This document shows, piece by piece, positions 18,101 to 26,741 of a stretch of DNA of 64,000 bases. The position numbers and the translations under genes were made by a program. Under the pieces are notes generated by a model that searched no databases, was not told where the DNA came from, and worked only from the letters and a program-made list of their open reading frames with translations. The stretch comes from Chryseobacterium sp. VAUSW3 (lineage in GTDB: Bacteria > Bacteroidota > Bacteroidia > Flavobacteriales > Weeksellaceae): the NCBI RefSeq assembly GCF_002205795.1, contig NZ_NIUY01000001.1, forward strand, positions 62,001 to 126,000, written 5' to 3'. Every line of letters begins with the position of its first letter. The first letter of the stretch is position 1.

Positions 18101-18562
18101 TTAATTTTGATTGTTAAGGAGCTTTGATGTAATCTTTTCGGAGGCTTGATCCAGCAACTGATAAACTTTTTCAAAACCATCCAAACCGCTCCAGTAGGGA
18201 TCGAAAACTTCATAATTGTTCTCGGGAATTTCTGCCGCTTCCAAAAAAAGAGAAATCTTACTCTGCTGTTCTTCGTTTTTTGCCATCGAAATCACATCTT
18301 CATAAACGCTTAAATCCATGCAGTAAATTTTATCGAAATCTTCTAAGTCTGTTTTGGTAATAGGTCGCGACCGCTGTTTTCCAATCGTAATTCCGTGATT
18401 TTCGGCAGTTTCAATCGCGCGTTTGTCGGGATGTTCGCCTTCGTGAAGGGAAATGGTTCCGGCCGAATCGATTACAAAATTTTCAGGCAGTTTTGATTTT
18501 AAAATACCTTCAGCAAGCGGACTTCTGCAGATATTGCCGAGACATACAACAAGGATTTTCAT
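18101..18562 (-). CDS. low-molecular-weight protein-tyrosine phosphatase
   Basis: 153 residues. The P-loop CLGNICRS (Cys7 nucleophile, Arg13) opens the protein. The general-acid Asp121 is in the VFDPYW loop; the usual family form is DPYG/Y, so Trp here is a small change. The gene is 88 bp downstream of dnaA and 6 bp ahead of the RsmI-type gene, probably a short operon. In other bacteria such enzymes act on tyrosine kinases of capsule synthesis; no such kinase is in this window. Confidence 0.9.
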   Translation of the reverse strand: MKILVVCLGNICRSPLAEGILKSKLPENFVIDSAGTISLHEGEHPDKRAIETAENHGITIGKQRSRPITKTDLEDFDKIYCMDLSVYEDVISMAKNEEQQSKISLFLEAAEIPENNYEVFDPYWSGLDGFEKVYQLLDQASEKITSKLLNNQN

Positions 18563-18592
18563 AGGCTTTCTTTACAGATTCAAATTTAAAAT

Positions 18593-18623
18593 AAAAAAAG
18601 AAGGAATTCAAAAAACCCCTTCT
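18593..18623 (-). terminator. possible weak terminator after dnaA
   Basis: Six-base stem AGAAGG/CCTTCT with a 13-base loop, followed on the minus strand by a T7 run. It could attenuate dnaA transcription into the phosphatase gene. Confidence 0.4.
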
Positions 18624-18650
18624 CTTCTTTATTATTAATATATGGCAAAT

Positions 18651-20105
18651 CTACTGTTTAATTTTTTCGGTAAGTTCTTTTACGTACTTTTTCAGTTCTT
18701 TATCGATTTTAGATACGTCTTTTATCGTATCGCACGCGTACATTACAGTTGAGTGGTCTTTTCCGCCCATTTCCTCGCCAATTTTGGTGAAGGTGGCATT
18801 GGTAAACTCCTTGGCGAAATACATCGCTAATTGTCTTGGCAAAGCGATTTCTCTTTTTCTGGTTTTCGATAAAAGCTGCTCTCTCTGGATGCCGAAATAT
18901 TCGCAAACCACTTCCTGAATATAAGGAATATTGATCACCTTTTTCTGGTTGGCTGCAATTTTATTGATGGTTTCCTTTAAAAGTTCAAGACTCAACTCAG
19001 ATTTATAAATCGTGGAATACGCGATTACTGAATTGATAACACCGATCAGTTCACGAACGTTGGTTTTTACTTCAGACGCAAGGAAATCGAGCATATCTTC
19101 CGTTAAAACAATTCCGTCGCGGCTTAGCTTATCAACGATGATTTTTCTTCTGGTATCGAAATCCGGAGATTTAATTTCTGCAGAAAGTCCCCACTTGAAT
19201 CGGGAAACAATACGATCCTGAATATCGAGAATATCAACCGGCGCTTTATCTGAAGTTAAGATAATCTGTTTGCCGTTCTGGTGCAGATAATCGAAAATAT
19301 GGAAGAAGCTGTCCTGCGTAGATTTCTTACCGGAAAGAAACTGAATATCATCGATAATCAGCACATCAACCATTTGGTAGAAATTCGCAAATTCGGTCTG
19401 TTTATGAGCTTTCGCAGCAGATACAAACTGCTGAATGAATTTTTCTGAAGATAAATAAAGTACCACTTTGTCCGGAAAAGCATTTTTCACTTCAAGACCA
19501 ACAGCGTGGCCCAAGTGGGTTTTCCCTACTCCGTAACCTCCATATAAAAACAGCGGGTTGAAGGCAGTTGCGCCCGGTCTTTTGGCGATAGATTTTGCTA
19601 CTGTGGCAGCAAATTTATTGCTTTCGCCTTCCACATAATTGTCAAAAGAAAAATCGGCTTTCAGGTTAGAGTCGATATTCACCTTCTTCATTCCGGGAAC
19701 TACAAAAGGGTTGATGAGATTTGCAGAAAATGAAGGCGGAAGCGTTTCCTGTACTTTTGGCGTCGCAATACTCTTACCCTTTACATTCATGGTAATGGGT
19801 TTTTCCTGACCGCTGGGCTTGTTTTCCATGACGGAATACCAAAGCTTAACTCCTTTTCCTAGATTTTTTTTCAGCGCAGCAGAAAGCAGGGATAAGTAAT
19901 TATCCTCAATATATTCTTTGTAAAAATCACTCGGTACTAACAGGGTAAGGTTATTATTCACCAAAGATACCGGCTGCACATTGTCGAAAAGTAAATCAAA
20001 CGAGTTTTCGAGTTTTTTAAGGTCAGTATTGTCTTCTGCTGCGTTGAGGTTATCCCTCATGAACTGGAGACACTTTTCCCAAATAAGAGTTAAATTTTCA
20101 TTCAT
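18651..20105 (-). CDS. dnaA: chromosomal replication initiator DnaA
   Basis: 484 residues with all four DnaA domains: N-terminal domain (1-90, LIWEKCLQFMRDNL), a linker, AAA+ core and DNA-binding domain. Walker A GGYGVGKTH is at 189-197, Walker B VLIIDDIQ at 248-255, the DRIVSRF box VII motif at 297-303, and the DnaA signature KDHSTVMYACD at 449-459. It binds DnaA boxes and opens the replication origin. I saw no TTATCCACA-type box within the 130 bp upstream, and dnaN is not adjacent, so nothing here marks the origin. Confidence 0.98.
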   Translation of the reverse strand: MNENLTLIWEKCLQFMRDNLNAAEDNTDLKKLENSFDLLFDNVQPVSLVNNNLTLLVPSDFYKEYIEDNYLSLLSAALKKNLGKGVKLWYSVMENKPSGQEKPITMNVKGKSIATPKVQETLPPSFSANLINPFVVPGMKKVNIDSNLKADFSFDNYVEGESNKFAATVAKSIAKRPGATAFNPLFLYGGYGVGKTHLGHAVGLEVKNAFPDKVVLYLSSEKFIQQFVSAAKAHKQTEFANFYQMVDVLIIDDIQFLSGKKSTQDSFFHIFDYLHQNGKQIILTSDKAPVDILDIQDRIVSRFKWGLSAEIKSPDFDTRRKIIVDKLSRDGIVLTEDMLDFLASEVKTNVRELIGVINSVIAYSTIYKSELSLELLKETINKIAANQKKVINIPYIQEVVCEYFGIQREQLLSKTRKREIALPRQLAMYFAKEFTNATFTKIGEEMGGKDHSTVMYACDTIKDVSKIDKELKKYVKELTEKIKQ

Positions 20106-20184
20106 TTTCGTTCTGCAATTACCTGCAAGTGTTTAATTTTAGTGGGAAGACAAATATCGAATTTTAAATTATGATAAAAAAATT

Positions 20185-20216
20185 TTTGTGCTATTGGTTA
20201 TTTAAAAATATATTTG
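20185..20216 (+). promoter_or_regulatory. full flavobacterial promoter of the thioesterase gene
   Basis: TTTG (20185-20188), 20 bp spacer, TATATTTG (20209-20216): a full match to -33/-7. The predicted transcript start (about 20223) lies downstream of the ATG at 20218, so that ATG cannot be used on this transcript. Confidence 0.75.
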
Positions 20217-20238
20217 TATGATTGATTTAAGTCTTAAA

Positions 20239-20655
20239 ATGATACACACAACACATTCATTACGAGTACGTTACGGAGAAACAGATCCTATGAAATACGT
20301 TTATTACGGCAACTATGCGGAGTACCTGGAAGTGGCCAGAGTCGAACTTTTTCGGGAGCTCGGAATTCCTTATGACGAGATTGAAAATCAGGGCATTTGG
20401 TTACCTGTTTCGGAGTTCAGCATTAAGTATCTGAAGCCTGGTTTATATGATGAAATTCTCGAAATCCATACCTACATCAAAAAACTCCCAGGCGTGCGAA
20501 TTGAATTTGAATATGAAATTTATAACAGTTCTAAAGAAAAGATTACGGAAGCAAAAACCACCCTCTTTTTTCTCGACGCCAAAAAGAACAAAGTGATAAA
20601 ATGTCCGGATTTTTTAATGGATCTTCTTGTAAAAAGATGGGCAGAACCCGCTTAA
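20239..20655 (+). CDS. acyl-CoA thioesterase, YbgC/4HBT hotdog family
   Basis: 138 residues from the ATG at 20239. An ATG 21 bp upstream is in frame but lies before the predicted transcript start, and the protein aligns naturally from MIHTTHSLRVRYGETDPM. The hotdog fold has the 4HBT signature RVRYGETDPMKYVYYGNYAEYLEVAR, with the active-site Asp in ETD and Tyr-Tyr in place of the common V-H-N. The family hydrolyses acyl-CoA thioesters. Its stop overlaps the end of the convergent pepE gene by 4 bp. Confidence 0.85.
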   Translation: MIHTTHSLRVRYGETDPMKYVYYGNYAEYLEVARVELFRELGIPYDEIENQGIWLPVSEFSIKYLKPGLYDEILEIHTYIKKLPGVRIEFEYEIYNSSKEKITEAKTTLFFLDAKKNKVIKCPDFLMDLLVKRWAEPA

Positions 20656-21344
20656 AGTTCTGTACCGGGAGCAATTTCGTACGGTTCGTTATTTTTCTCG
20701 AAAATACGGGTTAATTCTTTACCTTCCACAGTAATTTTCTGCCCAATTTTCCGGATCCAGTTACCTTCCCGCAGGCCTACAACTTTAGTATTGTTCTGGG
20801 TGAGAAATTCTTTAATTCTCGTTTCGCGAGTTTCGCCGTTATGTTTCAAATCCGGATTCGGATCCAGATAATGCGGATTGATGTTGAACGGAACAAGTCC
20901 CATACATTCAAAACTTGGCGGATAAACAATCGGCATGTCGTTCGTGGTTTTCATATTCAGTCCGCCAATGTTCGAACCGGCACTGCAGCCAAGGTAAGGC
21001 GTTCCGTTCTCAACATTTTCTTTTAAAACTTCCATGAGATTTTCTTCATGAAGCGTTTTCACTAAAAGGAAAGTATTACCTCCGCCGGTGAAAATCCCTT
21101 TTGCGTTGTTTACCGCTTCAATTTTATCTTCAAACTCGTGCAGGCCTTTTACTTTTATATTAATTTGAGTGAAAAATTCGCGAGCTTTTTTGGTATATTC
21201 TTCGTGTGAAATTCCGCCAGGTCTTGCAAACGGCACAAAGATAATTTCATTGGTTTCGCTGAAAAGATTTTGAATTTCTGGCTTTAAATATTCAAGATAA
21301 TTACCTCCGAAGAGCGTCGATGTTGAAGCAAGGATAATATTCAT
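20652..21344 (-). CDS. pepE: peptidase E (alpha-aspartyl dipeptidase)
   Basis: 230 residues, family S51. The nucleophile elbow YLGCSAGSNIGG gives Ser121, with His158 (NINPHYLD) and Glu193 (GLREGNW). All three are one residue off the Ser120/His157/Glu192 triad that I recall for Salmonella PepE. The glycine-rich IFTGGGNTFLL motif is at 84-94. The enzyme cleaves N-terminal Asp-X dipeptides in the cytoplasm. Confidence 0.93.
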   Translation of the reverse strand: MNIILASTSTLFGGNYLEYLKPEIQNLFSETNEIIFVPFARPGGISHEEYTKKAREFFTQINIKVKGLHEFEDKIEAVNNAKGIFTGGGNTFLLVKTLHEENLMEVLKENVENGTPYLGCSAGSNIGGLNMKTTNDMPIVYPPSFECMGLVPFNINPHYLDPNPDLKHNGETRETRIKEFLTQNNTKVVGLREGNWIRKIGQKITVEGKELTRIFEKNNEPYEIAPGTEL

Positions 21345-21455
21345 AGCGCAAACTTATAAATTATTTAATTCCAAAAAAAACGCTTCCTCAATATTTAAAA
21401 AGGAGAAAAAATGCGGAAGTAAAAGCATAACCTTAAAATTCAATTTTTTCATTTA

Positions 21456-21490
21456 TGAAAAAGTCCGTGCTTTCGAGTGCGGATTTTTAT
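21456..21490. other. orphan hairpin in a divergent intergenic region
   Basis: TCCGTGC (21464-21470) pairs with GTGCGGA (21477-21483, two G-T pairs) around loop TTTCGA. A runs before and T runs after give it terminator shape on both strands. Both neighbours are transcribed away from it, so no known transcript ends here; it may end a small RNA or be a remnant. Confidence 0.4.
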
Positions 21491-21520
21491 TTTATGTTCC
21501 GTTTTCTTAGGTTTAATACT

Positions 21521-21528
21521 TAACTTTG
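21521..21528 (+). promoter_or_regulatory. -7 element for the GH43 gene
   Basis: TAACTTTG, 22 bp before the ATG; no clear -33 partner. Confidence 0.6.
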
Positions 21529-21550
21529 AATTTTTCCTTAAAAATTTTCT

Positions 21551-23311
21551 ATGAAATATTGCTTTCCGTTAGGGGTTATTCTTTTATTTCTGATGAATTT
21601 CAGTTTTGGCCAACAAAAAACATATTGCAATCCCATAAATATCGATTACGGGTATACACCATTTGAAGTATTTTCAAAACAGGGAAAACACCGTGCTACA
21701 GCAGATCCCGTGATCGTAAATTTTCAGAAAAAACTTTTTCTTTTCTCAACCAATCAGGAAGGCTACTGGCACAGCGATGATATGCTGAACTGGAAATTCG
21801 TGTCCCGAAAATTCCTGCGCGACGACAAATATATTCACGACCTCAATGCACCTGCTGCATGGGTGATGAAGGATACACTTTATGTTTACGGTTCCACGTG
21901 GGAATCAGATTTCCCGATCTGGAAATCGACCAATCCTACAAAAAATGAGTGGCAAATTGCAGTCGATACCTTAAAAGTAGGCGCCTGGGACCCTGCATTT
22001 CATTATGATGAAGATAAAAACAAACTTTATCTCTATTGGGGATCAAGCAACGAATGGCCGCTTTTGGGAACTGAAGTGAAAGTGAAAAATCTTCAGTCCG
22101 AAGGTTACGTAAAACCCATCCTGCGTTTAAAACCCGAAGATCATGGCTGGGAAAGATTTGGCGAATATAACGACAATGTGTTCCTGCAACCGTTTGTAGA
22201 AGGAGCCTGGGTAACAAAATACAAGGACAAATACTATATGCAGTACGGCGCGCCCGCTACCGAATTCAGCGGATACGCAGACGGAGTATATGTATCTAAA
22301 AACCCATTGGAAGGTTACGAATACCAACAGCACAACCCCTTCTCTTACAAACCTGGGGGCTTTGCCCGTGGCGCCGGCCATGGCGCGACTTTTCAGGATA
22401 ATTACGGAAATTACTGGCATGTGTCCACCATTTTTATTTCTACCAAAAACAATTTTGAAAGACGGCTGGGCATTTGGCCGGCCGGGTTCGATAATGATGA
22501 TGTAATGTACAGCAACACGGCCTACGGCGACTACCCTACCTATATTCCCGAATTTGCACAGGGTAAGGATTTCACCAAAGGTTTATTCACCGGATGGATG
22601 CTGCTGAATTACCAGAAACCAGTTTCTGCCTCATCAACTTTAGGAGGTTATCAGCCTAATTTTGCGGTAGACGAAGACATTAAAACCTATTGGTCTGCAA
22701 AAACAGGAAATTCCGGAGAGTGGTTCCAGACCGATTTGGGCGAAATTTCTACCATTAATGCAATTCAGATCAATTACGCAGACCAGGATGCAGAATTTAT
22801 GGGCAAAACTTTAGGTAAAATGCATCAGTATAAAATTTACAGCTCCAATGACGGCAAAAACTGGAAGATTTTAGTCGACAAAAGCAAAAACAACACCGAT
22901 GTTCCGCACGATTATATCGAACTGGAAAAACCTGCAAAAGCAAGATTTTTAAAAATGGAAAATCTAAAAATGCCCACCGGCAAATTTGCGTTAAGCGGTT
23001 TCAGAGTTTTCGGAAAAGGTGGTGGCGAAAAACCCGCTAAAGTTGAAAATTTTGTTCCGCTACGCGCTGATCCGAAAAAATTTGGCGAACGAAGAAGCAT
23101 CTGGATGAAGTGGAAACAAAACGAAAAAGCGGACGGATATATGATTTACTTTGGCAAAACCCCGGATAAATTATACGGAAGCATTATGGTGTACGGTAAA
23201 AACGAATATTTTTTCACTGGTGCCGACCGCACGGATGCTTATTATTTTCAAATCGAAGCATTTAATAACAATGGCATTTCAGAAAGGTCGCAAGTTTTTA
23301 AATCAGAATAA
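21551..23311 (+). CDS. secreted GH43-like glycosidase with discoidin (F5/8C) domain
   Basis: 586 residues. Signal peptide to FSFGQ (about 21). Five-blade propeller domain at about 25-330, with acid candidates Asp52 (ATADPVIV), Asp147 (GAWDPAFHYD) and Glu218 (FVEGAW), the three positions expected for GH43. A discoidin/CBM32-type beta-sandwich follows (about 360-490: KPVSASSTLGGYQPNFAVDE ... FQTDLGEISTINAIQI ... GFRVFGKG), then a fibronectin III-like module (about 505-586). GH43 enzymes act on arabinan, xylan or galactan side chains; the actual substrate cannot be read here. It is a single gene with no SusC/D partner. Confidence 0.82.
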   Translation: MKYCFPLGVILLFLMNFSFGQQKTYCNPINIDYGYTPFEVFSKQGKHRATADPVIVNFQKKLFLFSTNQEGYWHSDDMLNWKFVSRKFLRDDKYIHDLNAPAAWVMKDTLYVYGSTWESDFPIWKSTNPTKNEWQIAVDTLKVGAWDPAFHYDEDKNKLYLYWGSSNEWPLLGTEVKVKNLQSEGYVKPILRLKPEDHGWERFGEYNDNVFLQPFVEGAWVTKYKDKYYMQYGAPATEFSGYADGVYVSKNPLEGYEYQQHNPFSYKPGGFARGAGHGATFQDNYGNYWHVSTIFISTKNNFERRLGIWPAGFDNDDVMYSNTAYGDYPTYIPEFAQGKDFTKGLFTGWMLLNYQKPVSASSTLGGYQPNFAVDEDIKTYWSAKTGNSGEWFQTDLGEISTINAIQINYADQDAEFMGKTLGKMHQYKIYSSNDGKNWKILVDKSKNNTDVPHDYIELEKPAKARFLKMENLKMPTGKFALSGFRVFGKGGGEKPAKVENFVPLRADPKKFGERRSIWMKWKQNEKADGYMIYFGKTPDKLYGSIMVYGKNEYFFTGADRTDAYYFQIEAFNNNGISERSQVFKSE

Positions 23312-23348
23312 TTAATCGCTAAATCTCACGTTCTTCCATTACAATTTC

Positions 23349-23356
23349 TACATTTG
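23349..23356 (+). promoter_or_regulatory. -7 element before the plug-like gene
   Basis: TACATTTG ends 4 bp before the ATG at 23361, so a transcript from it would be essentially leaderless. No -33 match. Confidence 0.45.
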
Positions 23357-23360
23357 TTCT

Positions 23361-23897
23361 ATGAAAAATTTTCTCCTCCTATTGATCCTGTTCTCCGTTT
23401 TCTGCTTCGCACAGCAAAATTCTTTAAAACAAACTGCAGGAATTTTTCCACTGTATGTGGTTGATGGTATGATCGCGAATGAGGCACAGCTGAAAGCATT
23501 TACCTCAGCAGAAATCTCATCAGTAAGCGTTTACAAATCCGATAATTTACCTGATAAGCTTTCTCCTTTCAGCAATTTCAGCACCGAAGGAATTATCGAT
23601 ATTACGCTGAAAAACAATTCAACGCTTCCAACCGTTTTACTCTATCAGATGAACATGGAGCATCGCCTGGAGGAATCTAATGCGGTTTACATCAACAGAA
23701 TTTTAGTGAAGAGTAACCATATTAAAATACTGAAAAACGCAATTATAGAGACTGAAATTATTGATGATAACGGACAGCATTTCCTCAACATCTGGACTTT
23801 AACAAAAGAAGAACGCAGCGGAATTGTAAAAAGAACCGGTGGAATAAAAATTAATCCCAAGAACAGAAGTAACATTAAAAACGTAATCCTGAAATGA
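23361..23897 (+). CDS. small secreted protein with TonB-plug-like segment
   Basis: 178 residues, signal peptide ending at CFAQQ (about 19). Residues 30-80 read LYVVDGMIANEAQLKAF ... ISSVSVYKSDN ... EGIIDITLK. That is the order of elements (IVVDG, I.SI.VLK, GVI.ITTK) found in the plug of TonB-dependent receptors, but with no barrel after it. The rest (80-178) is a basic, strand-rich region with no motif I recognise. The stop codon overlaps the pheA start (ATGA), so the two are translationally coupled. Function unknown. Confidence 0.6.
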   Translation: MKNFLLLLILFSVFCFAQQNSLKQTAGIFPLYVVDGMIANEAQLKAFTSAEISSVSVYKSDNLPDKLSPFSNFSTEGIIDITLKNNSTLPTVLLYQMNMEHRLEESNAVYINRILVKSNHIKILKNAIIETEIIDDNGQHFLNIWTLTKEERSGIVKRTGGIKINPKNRSNIKNVILK

Positions 23898-24733
23898 AGA
23901 TTGCATACCTCGGTCCACAGGCAAGCTTTACCCAACTCGCCGCATCACAGATTTTCCCCGAAAACGAGTTGATTGCGGAATCGAGTATTTTAGACTGTTT
24001 CAATGCAGTGAAAAACGGTGACGTTGATAAAGCGGTGGTGCCGCTTGAAAATTCTATCGAAGGAACCGTATCCATGACACTGGACTATCTGTATGATTTC
24101 GAAAACATTTTCATCCAAACCGAAGCCATAATGCCGATTTCGCACCAGCTGATGATGCATCCCGCAAACGAAGATTTCTCTAAAATCATTTCGCATCCAC
24201 AGGCTTTGGCTCAAACATTTCATTTCAGATTCAATCACTATAAAAATACGCTGACCCAGGACTACAGCTCTACGTCAGCTGCCGCAAAACTGGTTTCTGA
24301 AAACCCTCAGGAAAAATGGGCCGCAATTGCCAATTCCTACGCGGCGAAATTATATGGCTTGAAGGTCATCCACAAAAACATTCAGGATTTTGAGCAAAAT
24401 CACACCAAATTCATCATAATTTCTAAAAAAAGAACCTCTTTAAATCTCAATTTCCCTAAAAGTTCGGAAAAAACTTCGCTTCTGGTAACACTTCCGGAAG
24501 ATCATGCCGGAGGCTTGCATCAGGTGTTATCTGTTTTTGCCTGGCGGAAAATGAACCTTTCCAAAATTGAAAGCCGCACGATGAAAAAAAACCTGGGCAA
24601 TTATTTCTTCTTTATCAATGTAGCCAGCGAATGGCATCCCGTTTTATCAGAAAATGCTCTTGAAGAGCTCCGGTTATTTGGCGCAGACGTAAAATTCATC
24701 GGGCATTATAACGAGTATATCCTGGAGGATTAA
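23894..24733 (+). CDS. pheA: prephenate dehydratase
   Basis: 279 residues, monofunctional. Catalytic domain (1-180): AYLGPQASFTQLAA at the start, VPLENSIEGTVSMTLDYL (about 56-73), the TSAAAKLVSENP stretch and NHTKFIIIS, which carries the catalytic Thr. A C-terminal ACT domain (about 195-275) keeps the GGLHQVLSVFA and ESRTMK phenylalanine-binding motifs, so feedback inhibition by Phe is likely. It makes phenylpyruvate for phenylalanine synthesis. No chorismate mutase domain is fused. Coupled to the preceding plug-like gene and nearly abutting the convergent peptidase gene (4 bp). Confidence 0.95.
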   Translation: MKIAYLGPQASFTQLAASQIFPENELIAESSILDCFNAVKNGDVDKAVVPLENSIEGTVSMTLDYLYDFENIFIQTEAIMPISHQLMMHPANEDFSKIISHPQALAQTFHFRFNHYKNTLTQDYSSTSAAAKLVSENPQEKWAAIANSYAAKLYGLKVIHKNIQDFEQNHTKFIIISKKRTSLNLNFPKSSEKTSLLVTLPEDHAGGLHQVLSVFAWRKMNLSKIESRTMKKNLGNYFFFINVASEWHPVLSENALEELRLFGADVKFIGHYNEYILED

Positions 24734-24737
24734 TTTT

Positions 24738-26663
24738 TTATTCCTTCACGAATTTGAAACTTTTAGCATTGATTTTCAGAAAATAAGCACCCACTTTTAA
24801 CCTGGAAACATCAATAGTTTGGGAAGGGCTGTATTTGCCTTTTCTGATCAGTTTTCCATCGGTTGAAAAAATTTCAAAATCAGAAGTTTTTTTGATTCCT
24901 TTCATATTCAACCTATCACTCACTGGATTTGGGAAGAGCATCACCTCATTTTCCGAAACCGATTCCGTGGATAAAGCATCATCAAAAACTACCGTTGAGT
25001 TTTTTTCGATGATTTGTTTTTCATAATTGAATTCAACATTTACTACCTGAAAATTCAATGGTTTTGAAAATAACTGTGCGTTTGATGTGTTTTCTAATAC
25101 CAAAAAAGCGGTTTCACCATTACTTCCGGTAACTTTTACAGGCAGAGGCATTTCAAAAAAACTTACAGACGGGTCACTTTGCGTTTGCGAAACCCAAAAA
25201 TTCATATCCAGATTTGCAGACTGATTCCATTTAATGGTGTACGTTGGATAACCTTCTCCGTAAATCCAGTCGTTAAAAAAACCAGTGAAATCTCTTCCTG
25301 TGGAAACCAAAATCTGATTTTTGAAATCTTCGGTTTTCGCGTAACTGTAAGCAAAAGCAGGATTTGCCGCATAATCTTTCAGAAGCTGATAAAACGCTTC
25401 ATCACCTAAAATCCACTTCATCATCCGCAAAACATAGCCGCCTTTCACATAGGTAAGTCTTCCGCTGAAGAGCACCGGAATATTCGCCAAATCGCTGTCG
25501 TCAACATACACACTTCCGTTTGGCTGACTTGTGATAACGTTCATTTGGTTCGCGAGATAATTCATAAATTCAGAGTGGGTCATCAGTTTTTTTTCATTGA
25601 CCAAGTGTTCCCCGAAGGTTGCAAAACCTTCATTAAGCCAGATGTCATTCCAGGCGCCACAGGTTATTTTATCACCAAACCATTGGTGTGCAAGTTCGTG
25701 AGCGATGGTAGATTTCGCGAAAGAATTCATCGACGACATCGTTTGATGTTCCATTGCAGCGCCGTTTACCGCAAATTCCATGTGACCGTACTTTTCGGCG
25801 GCAAAAGGATAAGTTCCGAAATGATTTTCAAATAAAGTCATTGCGGTTTTAGTCCATTCGATATTATCCATCACTCCAGAATTAGCATTGGTCGACGGAT
25901 AAAGATAATTCACAAAAGGAAAACTGCTATTTCCGATGACATCATTAATTTTATTGAAATTACCGATCGAAAATGCTACCAGATAAGCCGCCATGGGATA
26001 ATTGGTTCGCCAGAAGGTAAGTTTTTTGTTATCCGGAAGCAAAGTTTCAGACATCAGTTTGCCGTTTGATGCAACGCTGTATTGGTTGGGTGTGGTAATT
26101 TTAATATCGAAACGGTCGATTTTGTCGTTCATGCTCTGTTTTGTCGGAAACCAGTTCTGCGCGCCGTAAGGTTCCGAGAGCGTTGATAAAACCGGGCTTC
26201 CGTCGTGCGTTCCCATATAAAAAGACGTTCTTCCGGAATTATCGGGCGCACCGGAATAGTGTATCGTAAGAGAATCCAGCGTATTTGATGGAAGTGAAGC
26301 CGGAAAATCGACCTTCAGTTCTTTGGTCGTTAACTGCTGAAAATTAAGATCTGTACCATGATATGTAACTTTTGAAACTGGCAAAAGATTGGTAAAATCA
26401 AAATAAATTGAAGACATATTCTGGTTTGTCAAAAAGTGAGACGTTACCGTGCCTGAAATCTGAAAAACCGCCGGATCCAAAAACACCTCCATTCTTTGAT
26501 ATTGAAGATCATAATTTAAAGTATTGGGGTTAACATTAAAATCAATCATCCGCTGATATCTGCCCATTTCCTTGCTCATCAAATCTTTGTTTTCCGAAAT
26601 AAACTGCGCCGGAATCTGAATAGAGAAAAGAAGGAAAATCATTAAAAAATAAATCTTTTTCAT
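24738..26663 (-). CDS. secreted M1 metallo-aminopeptidase with T9SS sorting tail
   Basis: 641 residues from the ATG at 26663 (a GTG one codon earlier is less likely). Signal peptide to IPAQ (20). M1 fold: exopeptidase motif GAAMEHQ (301-307), zinc site HELAHQWFG (322-330, His322, Glu323, His326) with third ligand Glu345 in WLNEGFATF. The last ~75 residues (from NEVMLFPNPVSDRLNM) form a type A T9SS C-terminal sorting domain ending GAYFLKINAKSFKFVKE. So it is exported by Sec, then released or anchored at the surface by type IX secretion. It fits with porT in the same window. Confidence 0.93.
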   Translation of the reverse strand: MKKIYFLMIFLLFSIQIPAQFISENKDLMSKEMGRYQRMIDFNVNPNTLNYDLQYQRMEVFLDPAVFQISGTVTSHFLTNQNMSSIYFDFTNLLPVSKVTYHGTDLNFQQLTTKELKVDFPASLPSNTLDSLTIHYSGAPDNSGRTSFYMGTHDGSPVLSTLSEPYGAQNWFPTKQSMNDKIDRFDIKITTPNQYSVASNGKLMSETLLPDNKKLTFWRTNYPMAAYLVAFSIGNFNKINDVIGNSSFPFVNYLYPSTNANSGVMDNIEWTKTAMTLFENHFGTYPFAAEKYGHMEFAVNGAAMEHQTMSSMNSFAKSTIAHELAHQWFGDKITCGAWNDIWLNEGFATFGEHLVNEKKLMTHSEFMNYLANQMNVITSQPNGSVYVDDSDLANIPVLFSGRLTYVKGGYVLRMMKWILGDEAFYQLLKDYAANPAFAYSYAKTEDFKNQILVSTGRDFTGFFNDWIYGEGYPTYTIKWNQSANLDMNFWVSQTQSDPSVSFFEMPLPVKVTGSNGETAFLVLENTSNAQLFSKPLNFQVVNVEFNYEKQIIEKNSTVVFDDALSTESVSENEVMLFPNPVSDRLNMKGIKKTSDFEIFSTDGKLIRKGKYSPSQTIDVSRLKVGAYFLKINAKSFKFVKE

Positions 26664-26684
26664 CACACGAAATTTAATTTAAAG

Positions 26685-26717
26685 ATAAAAAAAACACCTG
26701 ACAATCAGCCAGATGTT
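26685..26717 (-). terminator. rarA terminator
   Basis: AACACCTG (26693-26700) pairs with CAGATGTT (26710-26717, one G-T); on the minus strand a T8 run follows. Confidence 0.75.
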
Positions 26718-26741
26718 AAATTATTTTTAAAATTTCAGAGC

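Noticed and set aside
20106-20238. Possible replication origin upstream of dnaA
   Set aside because: No TTATCCACA-like boxes or AT-rich iterons; only ordinary AT-rich promoter sequence is seen.
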